In this document: piece by piece, positions 1-9,271 of the stretch
How positions within the stretch are numbered: position 1 is the stretch's first letter
Layout of the letters: every line of letters begins with the position of its first letter
From: Actinotalea alkalitolerans
GTDB taxonomy: Bacteria > Actinomycetota > Actinomycetes > Actinomycetales > Cellulomonadaceae
DNA length: 64,000 nucleotides
Reading direction: 5' to 3'
Assembly: GCF_023369855.1 (NCBI RefSeq)
Contig: NZ_JAMBPP010000003.1
Location: 62,001 to 126,000, forward strand
Notes under the pieces: model-generated
What the model was told of the DNA's origin: nothing
Database searches by the model: none
What the model saw: the letters and a program-made list of their open reading frames with translations, nothing else
Position numbers and translations under genes: made by a program

Positions 1-906
1 CAGACCGACGACGCCGTCTGGGACTTCCTGACCCAGCGCACCGGCTACTGCGTGCAGTACGCGACCGCGATGACGGTCATGGCGCGCACTGCCGGCATCC
101 CCGCGCGGCTCGCGGTGGGGTTCCTGCCCGGCACGGCTCAGGAACGCCAGCCCAGCTCGTTCGTCGTGACCGGGCGACACTCCCATGCCTGGCCCGAGCT
201 GTGGTTCGCGGAGGCCGGCTGGGTACGTTTCGAGCCGACGCCGGCCGTCCAGACCGGCGCCCCTCCGCTCTGGGCCGACCCGTACGGAGGCGCGGCGACA
301 CCGGAGGACGAACCGACAGCGGCGCCGCAGACCGAGACCGAGCCGCTCCCCGAGGCAGCAGCCCCGGAGAGCGACGGCAGCACCGGTGGCAGCCAGGTCG
401 GTATCGGTACGGCGTCCGTGCCGCTGCTGCTGGTCGTGGCCGTGACCGCCGTGATCGCGGTGCTCCTGGTGCTGGGGATCTCCCTGCTGGTCCGCAGGCG
501 CCTGCGCCAGGCCGCGCCTGCCCTCGACCCGGTGCGCGCATGGTCGGTCCTGCGCACCCGTCTGGCCGGCCACGGGGTCGGCTGGAGCGACGCGACGACA
601 CCGCGGCAGGCGGCAGAGATCGTACGGAACGCCTATCGTGCGGGCCCGCGCGCCTCGGCCGACGGCCGCGGGCCCGGACTGCGATCAGCAGGCGGTGAGG
701 CGGTGACCACCCTGCAGCTGGACGATGCCACGACCCTCGAGGCAACCCGCGCGCTCGAGCAGCTGGTCGCAGCGTTCGAGGCGGAGCAGTACGCACCGAC
801 CCCGACCGCGTGGTCGCCGCAGGAGCTGGGGGGTTGGGTCGACGCTGTCGAGGCGCCCATGCTCACGCCGGAGCAGCACGCGGGAGCGGCGGACGGGCGT
901 GGCTGA
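1..906 (+). CDS. Transglutaminase-like membrane protein with C-terminal DUF4129-like region (5' partial)
   Basis: The gene is open at the left edge; 301 residues are visible. The visible protein begins inside a transglutaminase-like (papain-fold) domain: Cys17 in a TGYC motif and His60/His62 in an HSHAW motif fit the catalytic Cys and His, followed by an FEP motif. An acidic, Pro-rich linker leads to a membrane helix at about residues 139-164 and a cytoplasmic tail resembling DUF4129. This order is typical of the TgpA family (DUF3488-transglutaminase-DUF4129), whose N-terminal membrane helices would lie outside the window. These proteins usually sit beside a MoxR ATPase and a DUF58 protein, which may lie further left. 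The substrate is unknown. The family call is firm; the physiological role is not. Confidence 0.85.
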   Translation, partial: QTDDAVWDFLTQRTGYCVQYATAMTVMARTAGIPARLAVGFLPGTAQERQPSSFVVTGRHSHAWPELWFAEAGWVRFEPTPAVQTGAPPLWADPYGGAATPEDEPTAAPQTETEPLPEAAAPESDGSTGGSQVGIGTASVPLLLVVAVTAVIAVLLVLGISLLVRRRLRQAAPALDPVRAWSVLRTRLAGHGVGWSDATTPRQAAEIVRNAYRAGPRASADGRGPGLRSAGGEAVTTLQLDDATTLEATRALEQLVAAFEAEQYAPTPTAWSPQELGGWVDAVEAPMLTPEQHAGAADGRG

Positions 907-998
907 GAGGATGCAGGACGACGATCGAGACGCGCCGTGATCATCACGACGCGCCCTGGTGGCCCGGTGCCCGGACCTGACCTCGCTCGGACCTGACC

Positions 999-1400
999 TC
1001 AGCGGTCGCGGTTGTCGCGTCGGTCGTCCCACCGCTGCTCGAGGCGGGTGAAGAGCCCTCCCCGATCCGCGCCGGATCCCGGACGTCCCTTGCTGGGTCG
1101 GACCGACCCGTCCGACCCGACCACACCGGTGGGCCCCGATCCGCGCCGGGGCGGCGAGAAGGCCAGCACCACGCAGACGAACATCAGCACGAAGCCGAGG
1201 ACGCCGAGCCAGGGCAGGCTCGTGGCTGCGCCGACGACGAGCACCGTCAACCCGACCAGCGCACCAGCGCCGGTGAGCAACCACCGACGCACGCTGCTCG
1301 AGGCGCGACCCTGGAAGGTGTTGACGAGCTTGGGGTCGTCAGACGTGAGCTGCTGCTCCATCTGCTCCAGTACGCGCTGCTCGTACTCGGACAGAGGCAT
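999..1400 (-). CDS. DUF3040 domain-containing membrane protein
   Basis: This 133-residue protein starts MPLSEYEQRVLEQME, the typical opening of actinobacterial DUF3040 proteins. Two hydrophobic segments at about residues 40-80 (VGLTVLVVGA and LGVLGFVLMFVCVVLAF) form a membrane hairpin, followed by a charged, Gly/Pro-rich tail. A GGAGG ribosome binding site lies 5 bases before the ATG. The gene lies 36 bases downstream of dinB on the same strand and could be read through from the SOS promoter, although a promoter of its own cannot be excluded. The family is often found next to dinB in actinobacteria. No function is known. Confidence 0.85.
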   Translation of the reverse strand: MPLSEYEQRVLEQMEQQLTSDDPKLVNTFQGRASSSVRRWLLTGAGALVGLTVLVVGAATSLPWLGVLGFVLMFVCVVLAFSPPRRGSGPTGVVGSDGSVRPSKGRPGSGADRGGLFTRLEQRWDDRRDNRDR

Positions 1401-1436
1401 CGCTACCTCCGTGCTGCCGTTGGGACGGGGACACTC

Positions 1437-2744
1437 TCAGGATAGGTCCCGCGGGGCGTCCGCGGTAGTTGAGAGGGGGTGGACACTTCCAGAACGTGCG
1501 GGCACCCCCTGGTGTTCCCGCGTCGCGCCACCGATCAGCGCGCCCGGGCGCACAGCGGCAACGCCGAAGCGTTGACGCACCTCGTCCATGACCTGCTCAG
1601 CCCGACGTTGCGTACCGGACGAGTCGTCGACCGCCTCGTCAAGGGTCAGCTGGCGCGCGCCGACCTCGGACAGCCCTTCTGCGCGCACACCCACCAGACG
1701 GACCCGTTGACCACCGAGGTCGGTGCCGGCGAGCAGCTCGCGCGAGGTGAGGTAGAGCTCCCGCGCCACGTCGGTGGGGACGGACAACGTCCGCGAACGG
1801 GTGAGCGTGCGGAAGTCCGCGGCACGCACCTTGATCGCGACGGTGCGTGCCACCAGGCCGCGGGCCCGCAGCTGGCTCGCGCACCGATCGGCCAGCGCGA
1901 GCAGATGCCCCTGGACGAGATCGAGGTCGGCGGTGTCCTCGTCGAAGGTCACCTCGGCGCCGATGCTCTTCTCCTGACGGGCCGGGACGACCGGACGAGG
2001 GTCCCGCCCCCAGGCGAGGTCGTACAGGTGCGCACCCGCAACGGCACCGACCGCCCGTTGCACGGTTCGCACGTCGGCGTCCGCGAGGTCGGCCACGGTG
2101 CTGATGCCCCAGCGTGCGAGGGCCTCCCGGGTGCGCTCGCCCACTCCCCACAGCGCGCCCACCGGAAGGGCCCGCAGGAAGTCGACCGCCGCGACCCTCG
2201 GGACCAGGAGCACGCCGTCGGGCTTGGCGAAGCCCGAGGCGAGCTTCGCCACGAACTTGGTGCTCGCGATCCCGACCGAGCAGGTCACGCCGAGCTCAGC
2301 GTGCACCCGCGTGCGGATGAGCTCGGCGATCCGTGTCGGCGGACCGATCCGGCGCCGCGCCCCGGAGACGTCGAGGAAGGCCTCGTCGACGCTCACCGGT
2401 TCGATCACCGCGGTCACGTCACCGAGCATCTCCATCACCCGCGCCGAGGCAGCACGGTACGCCGCCTGGTCGGGCGGGATCACCACGGCCTGCGGGCACA
2501 GCCTGCGCGCCTGCGCCATCGGCATCGCAGCGTGGATCCCGAACGCGCGCGCCTCGTAGGTCGCGGCGAGCACCACGGACCGCGCCTCGCCCCCGACGAC
2601 GACAGGACGTCCGCGCAGGTGCGGTCGCCGGGCAAGCTCGACCGAGGCGAAGAAGGCATCCATGTCGACGTGGAGGATGGAGCAGCCGTCCTCGTCGGAG
2701 CCCCAGCTCCGGCGCATCCCCGGCGGCGTCGGGCTACGGCTCAT
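1437..2744 (-). CDS. dinB: DNA polymerase IV (Y-family translesion polymerase)
   Basis: DinB bypasses damaged template bases with low fidelity. The 435-residue protein has the Y-family palm residues: Asp27 in HVDMDAFFASVE and Asp120-Glu121 in VSVDEAFLD. The little-finger domain follows at about residues 255-375. The ATG lies 6 bases after the stop of the upstream HEPN gene, so the two are almost certainly translated from one transcript made from the SOS promoter at 3273-3301. No clear beta-clamp motif of the QLxLF type is evident at the extreme C-terminus, although QLTLDEA at about residue 363 fits the usual position. The start is not certain: MRRSWGS at residue 10 is an alternative. Confidence 0.95.
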   Translation of the reverse strand: MSRSPTPPGMRRSWGSDEDGCSILHVDMDAFFASVELARRPHLRGRPVVVGGEARSVVLAATYEARAFGIHAAMPMAQARRLCPQAVVIPPDQAAYRAASARVMEMLGDVTAVIEPVSVDEAFLDVSGARRRIGPPTRIAELIRTRVHAELGVTCSVGIASTKFVAKLASGFAKPDGVLLVPRVAAVDFLRALPVGALWGVGERTREALARWGISTVADLADADVRTVQRAVGAVAGAHLYDLAWGRDPRPVVPARQEKSIGAEVTFDEDTADLDLVQGHLLALADRCASQLRARGLVARTVAIKVRAADFRTLTRSRTLSVPTDVARELYLTSRELLAGTDLGGQRVRLVGVRAEGLSEVGARQLTLDEAVDDSSGTQRRAEQVMDEVRQRFGVAAVRPGALIGGATREHQGVPARSGSVHPLSTTADAPRDLS

Positions 2745-2750
2745 CGCACG

Positions 2751-3254
2751 TCACGAAGCCCGGACACCACGCGCCGCCATCTGTCCGCGCGCCGGGTCGT
2801 CCAGCAGCGCCCGGACGGCGTCCTGGAAGTCCTCCGCGACGCAGACCAGCTGCTCGGCGCGCTCGGCGTCGACCACCTCGTCCCGACCGGCCTCGATCGC
2901 CGATCGCAACCGCGCGCCGTCGGCGAAGTACGCCGTCCAGGGAGCGAGAGCCGGAGCGACCAGGGAGACCATCTCCCACACCGTACGCGGGGAGGGGCGC
3001 CGCTGAGGTCGCCCGGTCACCTGGAGCAGCGCCGCACCCGCCCGCAGAGCAGCGAGGTGCGCGTGGACGAACCTCTCCCCCGGTGAGGTGGACAGCTGGG
3101 CCGCGACGAGCTCCGCGTCGCTGCGCGCGAGGAGGTCGACCGCCGCCGGCGGAACGGGCGGGACCCCCGCCGGGGCGCCACCTCTCGTGTCGCCCCTGAT
3201 CGTCGTGGGCGCGGGAAACAGACCGACCGGCCCCTGATACGTCGCCGATGCCAT
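2751..3254 (-). CDS. SAV_6107-family HEPN domain protein, SOS-box controlled
   Basis: This 167-residue protein matches the actinobacterial SAV_6107 HEPN family, which is all-helical and usually encoded beside dinB. Helices run from about residue 37 to 155. Within the helix ERFVHAHLAALRAG, Arg61 and His66 form an R-x4-H pattern like the catalytic motif of HEPN ribonucleases, though whether this family is catalytic is not established. The ATG at 3254 is chosen because AGGAGGT precedes it at a good distance and the promoter ends just upstream; longer frames would run through the promoter. It is the first gene of the HEPN-dinB operon and should be induced by DNA damage. Function is unknown. Confidence 0.85.
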   Translation of the reverse strand: MASATYQGPVGLFPAPTTIRGDTRGGAPAGVPPVPPAAVDLLARSDAELVAAQLSTSPGERFVHAHLAALRAGAALLQVTGRPQRRPSPRTVWEMVSLVAPALAPWTAYFADGARLRSAIEAGRDEVVDAERAEQLVCVAEDFQDAVRALLDDPARGQMAARGVRAS

Positions 3255-3272
3255 CGCACACCTCCTCGCTCC

Positions 3273-3301
3273 ATCATCGAACACTTGTTCGATCCGGTCA
3301 A
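3273..3301 (-). promoter_or_regulatory. SOS promoter of the HEPN-dinB operon
   Basis: On the minus strand TTGACC (3296-3301) is followed after exactly 17 bases by GATGAT (3273-3278), a good sigma-70-type pair. The LexA box lies across the spacer and the edge of the -10. Predicted transcription starts about 12 bases before the ATG, leaving room only for the ribosome binding site. Confidence 0.8.
3277..3292. promoter_or_regulatory. LexA box (SOS box)
   Basis: TCGAACACTTGTTCGA matches the actinobacterial LexA consensus TCGAAC-N4-GTTCGA perfectly in both half-sites. It sits inside the HEPN-dinB promoter, so bound LexA would block polymerase. Confidence 0.92.
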
Positions 3302-3400
3302 CTCCCCCGCGTGTGACGTGGACGTCCCGCTGGTGGCATGAGCATCCCAGCGACCGCTGACACGCCTGGCTGCGACCAGGGGCGGCACTACGGTGGTCCG

Positions 3401-4381
3401 GTGCCCGACAAGACCAGACGAGCTCGCCGCGCCGGTCCCCGCTCGAGCGGTCCGGGTCCGGTCGAGCTGCCCGAGGGGGTGGTGCGCACCACGACGGGAA
3501 CGGTCGAGCTGGTCCGTGAGCGAGGGGCACCGGGCTCGGTCACGCTGATGGTCAACGGGGTGCCGAGCTCGCACCTGGACCTCGAGGACCCCACCCGGCT
3601 CGAGTTCGAGTACATGCAGCAGATGGCCGCCGTCGTGGACCGACTGCCCGAGGGCCCCCTCGACGTCGTCCATCTGGGGGCAGCGGGATGCGCGATGGCC
3701 CGGTGGGTCGACGCCACCCGTCCGGGCTCACGGCAGCTCGCCGTGGACATCGACGACCGCCTGGTCACGCTCGTCAGGGCCTGGTTCGGCCTGCCCCGGG
3801 CCCCCCGCCTGCGGCTGCGCGCCGCCGAGGCGCGCGAGGCCCTTGCCGGTCAGGGCGATGCGAGCGCTGACCTCGTCATCCGGGACGTCTTCGCGCCGGA
3901 CACCACACCGGCGCACCTGCAGACGGTCGAGTTCACCGCCGACGTCGCGCGGGTCCTGCGTCCCGGGGGCCTCTACCTGGCCAACTGCGCCGACCGGCCA
4001 CCCCTGGCGCTGGCGCGCTCGGAGGTGGCCACGGTTCGCGAGGTCTTCGGACACGTCGCCCTGGTGGCCGAGCCGGGACAGCTCCGAGGCCGGCGCTACG
4101 GCAACCTCGTCGTCGCAGGCACCGCTCGCCAGGGACTCCTCGACGACGCGGGACTGGCCAGGGCCCTGCGGTCCCTGCCCATGCCGAGCCGAGTGCTGCA
4201 CGGACCCGACCTGACCGAGTTCGCCGGAGCGGGCGAGGTCCTGACCGATGGTGTCCCGCCCCCGACGGGCGACCTCGGCACGGTACTCGCTGCGGCACCG
4301 GACGACACGAGGCCGCGTCCGCCGGAGCAGACGCGGCCTCGTGGGTCACGCGATCAGAGCGGTCGGACGTTCTCCGCCTGA
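3401..4381 (+). CDS. Spermidine-synthase-like class I methyltransferase-fold protein
   Basis: This 326-residue protein resembles the actinobacterial spermidine-synthase-like family. A small N-terminal beta domain (about residues 30-75) precedes a Rossmann fold with [11 protein letters not shown] as the nucleotide-binding loop, an acidic VDIDDR after strand 2, and an [16 protein letters not shown] segment. True polyamine aminopropyltransferases have a GGGDG loop and a catalytic Asp in a DSTDP-type motif; both are altered here. No other polyamine gene is near. The GTG at 3401 is chosen because TACGGT ends 6 bases upstream, fitting a leaderless transcript. The 3' end overlaps the convergent cold shock gene by 28 bases. 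The substrate is not known. Confidence 0.75.
   Translation: MPDKTRRARRAGPRSSGPGPVELPEGVVRTTTGTVELVRERGAPGSVTLMVNGVPSSHLDLEDPTRLEFEYMQQMAAVVDRLPEGPLDVVHLGAAGCAMARWVDATRPGSRQLAVDIDDRLVTLVRAWFGLPRAPRLRLRAAEAREALAGQGDASADLVIRDVFAPDTTPAHLQTVEFTADVARVLRPGGLYLANCADRPPLALARSEVATVREVFGHVALVAEPGQLRGRRYGNLVVAGTARQGLLDDAGLARALRSLPMPSRVLHGPDLTEFAGAGEVLTDGVPPPTGDLGTVLAAAPDDTRPRPPEQTRPRGSRDQSGRTFSA
4307..4342. terminator. Intrinsic terminator-like hairpin
   Basis: A perfect 13-base-pair stem (ACGAGGCCGCGTC with its complement) encloses a 10-base loop. It lies just downstream of the cold shock gene stop on the minus strand and inside the last codons of the convergent spermidine-synthase-like gene. There is no T-tract, as is usual in high-G+C genomes. 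Confidence 0.75.
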
Positions 4382-4557
4382 GGTCCCTTGGGACCCTGCG
4401 TGATCTCGAACTCGACCCGCTGAGCCTCCTCGAGCGACCGATACCCCTGGGTCTCGATCGCCGAGTAGTGGACGAAGACGTCGGCGCCGCCGCCGTCCTG
4501 GGCGATGAACCCGTAGCCCTTCTCAGCGTTGAACCACTTCACAGATCCCTGCGCCAT
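4354..4557 (-). CDS. Cold shock protein (CspA family)
   Basis: A single cold shock domain of 67 residues that binds single-stranded RNA and DNA and melts secondary structure. RNP1 (KGYGFI) and RNP2 (VFVHYSAI) are intact. The length is usual for the family. The 228 bases upstream (4558-4785) hold no gene and may contain the promoter and a 5' untranslated region, as is common for cold shock genes; I could not pick a clear promoter there. Transcription probably ends at the hairpin at 4307-4342. Confidence 0.95.
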   Translation of the reverse strand: MAQGSVKWFNAEKGYGFIAQDGGGADVFVHYSAIETQGYRSLEEAQRVEFEITQGPKGPQAENVRPL

Positions 4558-4785
4558 GCGTTTCCTGTCCTTCTGTCCATCCGGGGACGTCGATGACCGA
4601 ACCCTGGTGTCCGGTCCGCCTGCCGCAATGGTTGCCCCACGTCCTGCACCGGTGGCCCAGCGAACAGGAACTGACGGGGAGGTGTCTCCACCGTCCCCGG
4701 ATCATGCGTAAGTCCTCACTGCAACGGCGCAATTCTGGCACGACGCCTGTGTTCCGCGCCACATCCCCGCGCCCGTCGCGGCGCC

Positions 4786-6210
4786 TCAGGCCGAAGGCCC
4801 GGGGGGCCCCTCGTCCCGGTGTCCAGAGGCCGCCCGACCGCCGCGCGAGGGACCTCGACGCGCTGCACGCCGTTCGGCGAGCAGCACCCGCACAGGCCGC
4901 ACGACGACCCCGTGCTCACGCAGGATCCTGCGGGTGCTCCGCCGAGTCACGAGGACACCGACGACACCGACCACCCACGGGATCGCGAGCACGCTGAACG
5001 CGACCCGGAAGGCCGAGAGCGAGAAGTCGGTGGTGCCCGGCGGGCTCACCAGGTCCAGGACCACGCCGACACCCATGATCGACAGGAGAGCCGCACCGAA
5101 GCCACCGACGTTCACCAGGCCGGTGGCCACGCCGATCCGCGGGGTCGGGTTCGAGGTCCTGGCGTAGTCGAAGCCGATCGAGGCACCTGGCCCCCCCGCG
5201 GCGATGACGACGACGAACACCGCGAGCAGCCACAACGGGCTGGGTCCGGGACGGAGCAGGACTGCAGCCCACGCAGCACCCATCGCCCCGGCGATCGTCA
5301 GCACCATCCACGACCGCCGCAGCGGGTGCCTGCCCGTCAGCACCCCGATCACCGGCCCCGCGGCCATCGCGGCGGCGACGTTGAGGGTGAGCAGACCGCT
5401 GGCCTGCGCCGGCTGCAGGCCCTGCGCCGAGATCAGGAACGGGAAGCCCCAGAGCATGACGAAGACGGTGGTGGAGAACTGCCCCAGGGTGTGGGTCCAG
5501 AAGCCCAACCACGTCCCCGGCTCGCGGACGACCTCACGCAACGGGGCGAGCACACCGGCGCGGGATCGCTCGTGCACCGTGCCGAGGGGATGGTCACGGA
5601 TGGTCGCCCAGGCCAGGATCCCGCTGAGGGTCCCCACGGCGGCGAGCCCCACGAAGGCCGTCGTCCACCCCGCCAGGTGCAGCACGAGGACGAGAGGGAC
5701 CGCAGCTGCCACCTGGCCGAGCTGACCGACCAGGGCGGTCGTCTGGGTGTAGAGCGGAACCCGACGCGGAGGGAACCACACGACGACCAGGCGCAGCACC
5801 GAGATGAAGGTCGCGGCGTCGCCGGCACCGATGAGGACGCGGGCGACCAGCGCCCACGGCAGCTCCGTCACCACCCCGAGCAGCAGCTGCCCCGCGGCCA
5901 TGAGCACCGCACCCGTCGCGATCATCGCGCGCGAGCCGAACCGGTCCAGCAGCACCCCGGCGGGGATCTGCAGGGCCGCGTAGACGGTGAGCTGGACCAC
6001 GACGAACGAGGCGAGCACCGTGGCGCTGACCCCGAAACGCTCGACGGTCTCGACTCCCGCCACGCCCAACGAGCTGCGGTGCAGGACGGCGACCACGTAG
6101 GCGACCAGCGCCGCGCCCCACACCACGGCGGGGCGCCTCACCAGGGACACCCGCGGCCGGTCGGACCCGGCCGCACGCCCGCCGCCGTCAGAGCCCGGGA
6201 CCGTCGCCAC
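4786..6210 (-). CDS. Major facilitator superfamily transporter
   Basis: A polytopic membrane protein of about 474 residues with around 12 hydrophobic helices from about residue 25 to 440. The loop between helices 2 and 3 (GVLLDRFGSR) is the MFS signature. The GTG at 6210 is favoured because it overlaps the end of the upstream PAC2 gene by 23 bases, suggesting coupling; a GTG about 50 bases later is possible, and neither has a strong ribosome binding site. The C-terminal 40 residues are Arg-rich and cytoplasmic. The substrate cannot be read from sequence. Confidence 0.85.
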   Translation of the reverse strand: MATVPGSDGGGRAAGSDRPRVSLVRRPAVVWGAALVAYVVAVLHRSSLGVAGVETVERFGVSATVLASFVVVQLTVYAALQIPAGVLLDRFGSRAMIATGAVLMAAGQLLLGVVTELPWALVARVLIGAGDAATFISVLRLVVVWFPPRRVPLYTQTTALVGQLGQVAAAVPLVLVLHLAGWTTAFVGLAAVGTLSGILAWATIRDHPLGTVHERSRAGVLAPLREVVREPGTWLGFWTHTLGQFSTTVFVMLWGFPFLISAQGLQPAQASGLLTLNVAAAMAAGPVIGVLTGRHPLRRSWMVLTIAGAMGAAWAAVLLRPGPSPLWLLAVFVVVIAAGGPGASIGFDYARTSNPTPRIGVATGLVNVGGFGAALLSIMGVGVVLDLVSPPGTTDFSLSAFRVAFSVLAIPWVVGVVGVLVTRRSTRRILREHGVVVRPVRVLLAERRAARRGPSRGGRAASGHRDEGPPGPSA

Positions 6211-7126
6211 CCTGCTGCTGGGCCAGGAAGCGCTCGAACTCAGCGCCGAGCTCGTCCGCGGTGGGGATGTCGCTGGTCTCGGCGAGCAGGTTGGTCCGAC
6301 CGATCGCCCGCGTGAACGAGTCGTACTGCTCCTCGAGGGCGCGCACCACGGCGGCGACCTCCTCCGACCCCGCGACCTGGCGCTCGACCTCGTCGAGGGT
6401 CTCGCGAGCCGCCGCCTCGAGTGCCTGGGCGTCGAGCGCGAGCCCGGTCGCCCGCTGCACCTGCTCGAGTGCGATGAGCGACGCCTGGGGGAAGGGGGAC
6501 TGCGCCAGGTAGTGCGGGACGTGCACCGCGAAGCCCATCGCATCGTGACCCCAGCGGCCCAGCCTGTACTCCAGGACGGCACTCGCGCTCGCCGGTACCT
6601 GCACCGTGCCGAACCACGACACGTGGTCCTCGACGAGCTCGGCCCGTGTCCCGTGCGCGGTCACCGACAGGGGACGGGTGTGCGGGACGCCCATCGGGAT
6701 CCCGTGCACGCCCACGGTCAGCTGCACGTCGAACCGTTCGACGAGCTGTCGGACCGCCGCCACGTACCGCTCCCACTGGATGTCCGGCTCGACGCCGTGC
6801 AGCAGCAGGAACGGGACACCCTCCGCGTCACGCACCACGTCGACCACCAGAGCGGGCTCGGCGTAGTCGCTCCACGTCGAGGCGTCGAAGGTCATCATTG
6901 GGCGGCGCGAGCGGTAGTCCAGGAGCTGGTCGACGTCGAAGGTCGCGAGCCGCGTGACGTCGAAGTTGGCTGTGAGGTGGTCCGCCGCGAGCTGCCCGGC
7001 ACTGCCGGCGTCGACGAAGCCCCGCACCAGGTGGAGCAGGACGGGCCCGCCGCCCGACCGGACGTGCTCGGTCAGATCGCGTGCCACGTCGTCGTCGACG
7101 GAGTAGATGCCGTTCGGGTCCCTCAT
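6188..7126 (-). CDS. PAC2 family protein (proteasome assembly chaperone-like)
   Basis: A 312-residue protein of the actinobacterial PAC2 (PF09754) family, related in fold to eukaryotic proteasome assembly chaperone 2. Recognisable segments are VLLHLVRGFVDAGSAG near residue 32, DASTWSDYAEP near 80 and the long helical C-terminus. The ATG at 7126 has a GAAGGA ribosome binding site. The role in bacteria is unclear; many members occur in species without a proteasome. The MFS gene overlaps its 3' end, so the two probably form one transcript. Confidence 0.85.
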   Translation of the reverse strand: MRDPNGIYSVDDDVARDLTEHVRSGGGPVLLHLVRGFVDAGSAGQLAADHLTANFDVTRLATFDVDQLLDYRSRRPMMTFDASTWSDYAEPALVVDVVRDAEGVPFLLLHGVEPDIQWERYVAAVRQLVERFDVQLTVGVHGIPMGVPHTRPLSVTAHGTRAELVEDHVSWFGTVQVPASASAVLEYRLGRWGHDAMGFAVHVPHYLAQSPFPQASLIALEQVQRATGLALDAQALEAAARETLDEVERQVAGSEEVAAVVRALEEQYDSFTRAIGRTNLLAETSDIPTADELGAEFERFLAQQQGGDGPGL

Positions 7127-7220
7127 CGCCCGTCCTTCGCTCGTCCCAGGCTGTCGTCGGCAGCAACGCCCCACGTCGCCCAGACATTCCGTCGGCCCGC
7201 GCGTGGCCCGCGGGAGGCGC

Positions 7221-7661
7221 TCAGCGCGAGGGCAGCCGTACGACCGAGACGAAGAAGTCGTCGATCTGGCGGACCACGTCGATGAACCGCTGGAAGTCCA
7301 CGGGCTTGGTGACGTAGGCGTTGGCGTGCAGCGAGTAGCTGCGCAGCACGTCCTCCTCGGCCTCGGAGGTGGTCAGGACCACGACCGGGATGCTGCGCAG
7401 CTCGTCATCCGACTTCATCGCCGCGAGCACCTCGCGGCCATCCATCCGGGGCAGGTTGAGGTCGAGGAGCACCATGTCCGGCGTCGGCGCGTCGGCGTAC
7501 TCCCCCTCCTTGCGCAGGTAGGCCATCGCGCTGGCACCGTCGCTGACCACGGCGAGCCGGTTGGCGACCTTGTTCTCCGCGAAGGCCTCCCTGGTCATCA
7601 GGACGTCACCCGGGTCGTCCTCGACGAGCAGGACGTCGATCGGGTTCTGGATGCTGCTCAT
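7221..7661 (-). CDS. Stand-alone response regulator (CheY/Rcp1-like receiver)
   Basis: A single receiver domain of 146 residues without an output domain. The acidic pair Glu-Asp-Asp at 14-16, phosphoacceptor Asp67 in LLDLNLP, Thr in VLTTSE and Lys in YVTKPVD are all present. It resembles Rcp1-type regulators that partner with CHASE- or phytochrome-type kinases. The ATG overlaps the stop of the upstream histidine kinase gene by 4 bases (ATGA), so kinase and receiver are translationally coupled and are likely cognate partners. The output target is unknown. Confidence 0.92.
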   Translation of the reverse strand: MSSIQNPIDVLLVEDDPGDVLMTREAFAENKVANRLAVVSDGASAMAYLRKEGEYADAPTPDMVLLDLNLPRMDGREVLAAMKSDDELRSIPVVVLTTSEAEEDVLRSYSLHANAYVTKPVDFQRFIDVVRQIDDFFVSVVRLPSR

Positions 7662-9271
7662 GACACTCCGCTCTCGATGCCGCCCACCGCGGCCTCTTCC
7701 TCGTGGGTACCGACCGGGATCGTCCATCGGACGACCGTCCCGGGCGACGCGTCGGTGACCCAGATGTCTCCACCATGGAACTCGACGATCTTCTTGCACA
7801 GCGCGAGCCCGATCCCGGTGCCCTCGTACACGTCCTTGGCATGGAGACGCTGGAAGATCACGAACACCCGGTCGGCGTACTGGGGGTCGATCCCGATCCC
7901 GTTGTCACGGCACGCGAACTCCCAGCATCCTCCCACCTGGTGCGCCTCGATGCGCACCTCGGGGACCCGGTCGGGGTGCCGGAACTTGATCGCGTTGCCG
8001 ATCAGGTTCTGGACGAGCTGGACCAGCAGCGGCTCCTCGCCGCGGACCACGGGCAGGTCGACAACCGTGACCACCGCCCCGGACTCCTCGATCGCGGTGC
8101 CGAGGTTCTCCGAGGCCCGCTCGACGACCGAGCCCATGTCGACCTCGGTGAGCTCGCCGCCGATCCGTCCCACCCGGGAGAAGCCCAGCAGGTCGTTGAT
8201 CAGACGCTGCATCCGCTTGGCACCGTCGACGGCGAAGTCGATGTACTGGTCCGCTCGGTCGTCGAGCTGTCCCTGATACCGCTTCTGCAGCAGCTGGGTG
8301 AAGCTCGCCACCTTGCGCAGCGGCTCCTGGAGGTCGTGCGAGGCGACGTAGGCGAACTGCTCGAGGTCCCGGTTCGAGCGGCGCAGCTCCTCGGCCTGCT
8401 CCTGCAGCAGCTCGTGCGAGCTCTCGAGCGCCGCCCGGGCCTCGGCCGCCTGGGCGGCGAGCCGGACGAGGCGCTCGCGCATGAGCTCGACGTCGCGTGC
8501 GACCTCGCCCACCTCGCCCGGCCCGGCGTCCACGACCGGGTGGTCGACGTCTCCCCCGGCCACGATGCGTGCGTCCTGCGCCAGGACGGCGAGCGGACCC
8601 GTCACCCAGCGCCGCAGGAAGACCCACAGCAGGACACCCACGACGACGGGCGCGACGGCCAGCAGGCCCAGCGCCACGGTCAGCGCCGCTGTCGAGGTGC
8701 CGAGCTCGTCCACCGCGAGGTCCCGCTCGTCCCGCAGGAGGTCCGCATAGGCCTCGACGTCGACGCGGAGCTCGTCGAAGAGGACCCGGCCCTCCTCGAT
8801 GTCGGCGACTCCCACCGCGTCGGGGCCCGCCTCCTCGACCGCCTCGATCGTCGGCTGCGCGAACTCCCGGTACCAGCGCGTGGCGAGATCCCCGGCCTCG
8901 GAGCGCATCAGCAGCACCCGGTGGTCCTCCCCGAGCTCGGCCGCGAGCCCCTGCTCGATGTCGCTGCCCGCGGGCTGCTCGGTCAGCCGGTGGAACGGCT
9001 CGAGGGTGATCGGGTCGCCCGTCAGCGCGTACCCGCGCACCGCGGTCTCGGCGTTGACGAGCTGGACGTAGGCGGCATCCGCCTCGGTGATCGCCTCGAA
9101 GTAGAGGTGGGTCACGACCTGCTGGCGGTCGGCCAGGAGCGCCAGCGCCCAGATCGCACCGGCGACCACGAGCACCAGCAGGGTGCCCGCCGTGACGAGA
9201 GCTATACGCAGCCGTCGACGCAGCGAGGTACGCCAGGCCCTGGCCGCCCGGGCCTCGGGCGTCGGGCTCAC
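7658..9271 (-). CDS. CHASE3-HAMP sensor histidine kinase
   Basis: A 537-residue membrane kinase. Helix 1 at about 22-47, an extracytoplasmic CHASE3-like sensor at about 50-190 ([15 protein letters not shown] is typical), helix 2 at about 195-220, then HAMP at 220-275 and a coiled coil. The HisKA phosphoacceptor is His312 in [14 protein letters not shown]. The ATPase domain at about 400-525 has an N box ([13 protein letters not shown]) and a G1 box ([10 protein letters not shown]). The GTG overlaps the upstream phosphatase stop by 4 bases and its own stop overlaps the downstream receiver start by 4. CHASE3 ligands are unknown. Confidence 0.93.
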   Translation of the reverse strand: MSPTPEARAARAWRTSLRRRLRIALVTAGTLLVLVVAGAIWALALLADRQQVVTHLYFEAITEADAAYVQLVNAETAVRGYALTGDPITLEPFHRLTEQPAGSDIEQGLAAELGEDHRVLLMRSEAGDLATRWYREFAQPTIEAVEEAGPDAVGVADIEEGRVLFDELRVDVEAYADLLRDERDLAVDELGTSTAALTVALGLLAVAPVVVGVLLWVFLRRWVTGPLAVLAQDARIVAGGDVDHPVVDAGPGEVGEVARDVELMRERLVRLAAQAAEARAALESSHELLQEQAEELRRSNRDLEQFAYVASHDLQEPLRKVASFTQLLQKRYQGQLDDRADQYIDFAVDGAKRMQRLINDLLGFSRVGRIGGELTEVDMGSVVERASENLGTAIEESGAVVTVVDLPVVRGEEPLLVQLVQNLIGNAIKFRHPDRVPEVRIEAHQVGGCWEFACRDNGIGIDPQYADRVFVIFQRLHAKDVYEGTGIGLALCKKIVEFHGGDIWVTDASPGTVVRWTIPVGTHEEEAAVGGIESGVS

